Source: Candidatus Aerophobota bacterium (GTDB lineage: Bacteria > Aerophobota > Aerophobia > Aerophobales > B47-G16). From it: DNA of 8,695 nt. The position numbers and the translations under genes are program-made. Location of the stretch: NCBI GenBank assembly GCA_003648815.1, contig QMPZ01000059.1:1-8695 (forward strand), read 5' to 3'. How positions within the stretch are numbered: position 1 is the first letter of the stretch; every line of letters starts with the position of its first letter. Shown in pieces: positions 6,449-8,695 of the stretch. A model generated the notes under the pieces. It was given only the letters and a program-made list of their open reading frames with translations, had not been told where the DNA came from and did no database searches.

Positions 6449-8316
6449 AGAATATTGTTCAGAACGTATACCTCCATAAGGATACCTGCAACGTCTATGT
6501 CATCGAGGACGGGACTGGATTAATAGTAATTCATGCGGGAAACGGAAGCGTGCTGGATAAAATAAGCACTTCTTTTCCCGGTAAAAAAATCATCGCTTGT
6601 CTAAATACTCACCACTTTCGGCCAACCGTTCAAGGACTTCCATTGTTCGAAGAACACGATATAAGTATCTATGTGCCCTATTGGGAGCAGGATATGTTCT
6701 GTGGCACTACAGGATTCTGGCAGGAAAGACAGACCTGGATAAACTATGATGGTCGCTGGGACAGATTCTCTCCTATAAGCTCGATCAAACCAGCAGGATA
6801 CCTCAGGGACTATGATAAAATAAGGATTGGCGAGCTTGTATTTGAGATTATCCCTACTCCAGGTCCTACTCCAGGAGCGATATCTTTAAGCCTGAGGATC
6901 GGTGGCAAGAAGATTATATTTACCGGTGACCTAATCTACGGACCGGGCAAGGTCTGGAATCTTGCCTCAAGTCAGTGGAACTATAACGATGCATACGGTG
7001 TTTGTTATTGGATCCAGAGCCTTAGAGAAATTCGTGCTAAAGGAGCAGATATCCTCCTTCCCTGCCATGGCGAACCTATATTCTCCCCTCAAGAGGCTCT
7101 GGAGAAGTTAGAACAAAATTTCAATTTGCTTCTCAAATACCGGGCACGGCCTGAGGAGCTTGATGCTGTAAAAACGGAGAAATGGAGTGGCCTGACAAAG
7201 ATCACCGATCACCTCTACCTTGATAAAGCCTCAGCTGCTCAAAGCTTCTATCTTATCTCCCAGTCCAACAAAGCAATGGCCTTAGATTACGGTTATAGAG
7301 CACCGATGCTTTTTCCGATAAAGCATCACTTCTCTACGCGCAGACCCCTTCTACACGGAATAGAAGCTCTGAAGGAGAGGTTTGGCATTGAGAGGATTGA
7401 CGTGGTAATACCATCTCACATACACGATGACCATGTATGCGGAATTCCCCTCCTGGAAAGGCTATTCGGCACGCAACTTTGGTGTGCCGAGCGCCTTGCC
7501 GATGTGCTTGAAAATCCCTACAGGTACAATGTGCAATGCATATGGCCCGAATCGATGAAGGTCCATCGCCGTATTCCGTTTGAGAAGGAGTTTTGGTGGG
7601 AGGAGTATAAGTTTAAGATGCATCCTTCGGGTGCCCATACATTCTATTCGGCGATGATTGAATTTGAAGTTGATGGACTTAAGGTGATTCACACCGGGGA
7701 CCAACAAGGCTTCTCAGACATGGTAAAGCGTCCAGATATGTTTTACCATAATTATGTCTATCAGAATCGCTTCAGGCGCGAGGAGATGATGAATGCAGCA
7801 AAACTGATCAAAAAAATAAGGCCGGATCTCATTATCTCAGGCCACTGGGAGACAGTAAAGGTCAATGATGAAGTTTTAAAAGCTCTGGAGAAAGCCGGCT
7901 CTGAGCAGGTCAAAATTCATGAGATGCTCCTTCCAACGAATGAGTTCGACTGGAACTGTGACCACATCGGTGCGGAAATTTTCCCCTATCACCTGGAATT
8001 TTCCGAGCCGAATCAAAGTAAAAAAGTGCAGGTTAAGATACGAAATCCCTTCAAAGAAGCCAAAGGTGGACTGGTAAAGATGGTACTTCCCGAGGGCTGG
8101 CAAGTAGTTCCTCAGGTCCACAAGGTGCAAATTAAAGGATTAGGAGAAAAAACGCTGGAATTTACCATAAAAATACCTGGGAAACTAAAAATTAGAAGAC
8201 AGCCAATTGCAGTTGACGTAACGCTGGATAACTATCCTCTGGGACAGATTGCTGAAGCCTTAGTAACTGCCAACTGGCCAGAAAAGACGCCCTGGGGCGG
8301 AGGAGTTTGGGGATGA
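6445..8316 (+). CDS. Tandem metallo-beta-lactamase-fold protein with C-terminal beta domain
   Basis: A 623-residue protein without a signal peptide, so probably cytoplasmic. Residues 1 to about 235 form a first MBL fold whose metal site is largely gone. The HxHxDH position reads HHFRPT (56-61) and the TPGHTPG motif reads TPGPTPG (138-144), while Asp162 (TGD) and His208 (CHGEP) remain. Residues about 250-495 form a second MBL fold with a complete site: HIHDDH (325-330), His398 in SGAHTF, Asp419 in HTGD and His467 in SGHWE. This half should bind two metals and hydrolyse or oxidise a small molecule. Residues about 505-610 look like a beta-sandwich (Ig/NEW3-like), seen as alternating strands with LPEGWQV (548-554). 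The overall architecture is unfamiliar to me and the substrate is unknown. GGAGG (6436-6440) lies just upstream of the ATG, inside the HicA remnant. Only remnants follow downstream. A role in the pentose locus is not shown. Confidence 0.88.
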   Translation: MKNIVQNVYLHKDTCNVYVIEDGTGLIVIHAGNGSVLDKISTSFPGKKIIACLNTHHFRPTVQGLPLFEEHDISIYVPYWEQDMFCGTTGFWQERQTWINYDGRWDRFSPISSIKPAGYLRDYDKIRIGELVFEIIPTPGPTPGAISLSLRIGGKKIIFTGDLIYGPGKVWNLASSQWNYNDAYGVCYWIQSLREIRAKGADILLPCHGEPIFSPQEALEKLEQNFNLLLKYRARPEELDAVKTEKWSGLTKITDHLYLDKASAAQSFYLISQSNKAMALDYGYRAPMLFPIKHHFSTRRPLLHGIEALKERFGIERIDVVIPSHIHDDHVCGIPLLERLFGTQLWCAERLADVLENPYRYNVQCIWPESMKVHRRIPFEKEFWWEEYKFKMHPSGAHTFYSAMIEFEVDGLKVIHTGDQQGFSDMVKRPDMFYHNYVYQNRFRREEMMNAAKLIKKIRPDLIISGHWETVKVNDEVLKALEKAGSEQVKIHEMLLPTNEFDWNCDHIGAEIFPYHLEFSEPNQSKKVQVKIRNPFKEAKGGLVKMVLPEGWQVVPQVHKVQIKGLGEKTLEFTIKIPGKLKIRRQPIAVDVTLDNYPLGQIAEALVTANWPEKTPWGGGVWG

Positions 8317-8485
8317 AAGCTCAAGCCCTATATGAGGTAAAAGAAGGTGCATGATAAAAGTTGTAGAAGGTAATGGTCAAGATGATCCTGAAACTTTACC
8401 TTAACTTGAAAAGGCTATAGATGAGCAAACAGAATCTAAAATTAAGGGAGGCAAGACATATCGCCTCTTAAGTTGTATAACCTAA
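8313..8485 (+). pseudogene. Chained tiny ORFs, probable gene remnants
   Basis: This is the gene-free stretch to the right of the MBL gene. A 13-codon frame (8313-8354) begins inside the MBL stop (ATGA), and its first residues (MKAQALYEVKEGA) loosely recall the N-terminus of zinc alcohol dehydrogenases. A second ATG overlaps its stop (ATGA, 8351) and opens a 17-codon frame ending at TAA 8402-8404. The same frame then continues for 26 more sense codons (LEKAIDEQTESKIKGGKTYR and on) to a TAA at 8483-8485. A single nonsense codon therefore splits about 43 sense codons with protein-like composition. I do not recognise the family. Decayed gene fragments next to an insertion element are the simplest reading. 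Confidence 0.35.
8443..8470 (-). terminator. Weak hairpin terminator after the transposase fragment
   Basis: On the minus strand the transposase stop TAA begins a hairpin. TAA+GAGGC (8470-8463) pairs with GCCTC (8452-8448) and TTA (8445-8443), with a two-base bulge and a 10-base loop, followed by ATTTTAG. The stem is short and the T-run weak, so it is only a possible intrinsic terminator or insertion-element end structure. Confidence 0.3.
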
Positions 8486-8665
8486 GGACCTTAGCTTCTC
8501 GTAGGAAGTAAGATCACCTTTTTCTCTATGAGGGCGATGTAAATTGTACATATTCTGCCACCATAAGGCTCTCTTTAAAAGGTTATCTAAGCCTTCCCTT
8601 TGGAAGATATAGTACCTCAGGCGCCTTTTTCCAAGCCCCATCTTTTTGCGGTAGTCTATGATCAT
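8468..8665 (-). pseudogene. IS transposase C-terminal fragment (DDE integrase-core type)
   Basis: The last 65 residues of an insertion-sequence transposase of the retroviral-integrase (rve) kind. The evidence is the C-terminal signature LKRALWWQNMYNLHRPH (29-45 region), then GDLTSYEKLRSLGY, which matches the usual YNxxRPH...LTPxExL ending of IS3/IS481-like enzymes. The frame is open only back to an in-frame TAA at 8692-8690, so the catalytic DDE core is not joined to it in this frame. A neighbouring frame stays open across the last 30 bases of the window (reading PNHIEEKRKR) and meets this one at an A/G-rich run (AAAAGGAAAAG), consistent with a frameshift. The rest lies beyond the right edge, so this may be a frameshifted or decayed element. 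Confidence 0.7.
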
Positions 8666-8695
8666 CTTTTCCTTTTCTCTTCTATATGATTAGGA

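Noticed and set aside
1..8695. CRISPR array, tRNA or rRNA genes
   Set aside because: I saw no regularly spaced direct repeats, tRNA-like cloverleaf or rRNA-like sequence on either strand.

Overview
The window looks bacterial. Its genes are tightly packed with overlapping starts and stops, have Shine-Dalgarno sites, and sit near sigma-70-like promoters. Codon use leans heavily on AGA/AGG (Arg), ATA (Ile) and GGA (Gly), at a moderate base composition. This style is common in thermophilic or anaerobic clostridia-like lineages and uncultured candidate phyla. I cannot name the organism from sequence alone.

Layout, left to right. Bases 1-1268 (minus strand) hold a nearly complete major facilitator superfamily (MFS) transporter that runs off the left edge. 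A gene-free stretch of about 310 bases (1269-1579) separates it from a divergent plus-strand operon. That stretch holds a promoter candidate for each direction, a long hairpin and a short palindrome. The operon (1580-6198) encodes a Gfo/Idh/MocA oxidoreductase, L-ribulokinase (araB), L-ribulose-5-phosphate 4-epimerase (araD) and an aconitase-superfamily dehydratase large subunit of the LeuC/HacA kind. The first two junctions overlap, and the last has the next ribosome binding site inside the end of araD, so the four genes are probably co-transcribed and translationally coupled.

Bases 6199-6310 are non-coding with a hairpin. They are followed by a 45-codon remnant of a HicA toxin (6311-6448), whose stop overlaps (ATGA) the start of a 623-residue protein (6445-8316). 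That protein has two metallo-beta-lactamase folds in tandem, the first with a ruined metal site and the second intact, and then a beta-rich C-terminal domain. The right end (8317-8695) looks like a scar: tiny ORFs that stop early, and the C-terminal part of an IS transposase on the minus strand with an upstream in-frame stop.

Working together: araB and araD turn L-ribulose into D-xylulose 5-phosphate. The usual isomerase araA is absent, and a sugar oxidoreductase leads the operon and an MFS transporter diverges from it. A pentose or pentitol uptake and catabolism locus is the best reading. The LeuC-like subunit has no small subunit after it. The place where leuD would be expected is occupied by the HicA remnant, which suggests a rearrangement at about 6199-6444.
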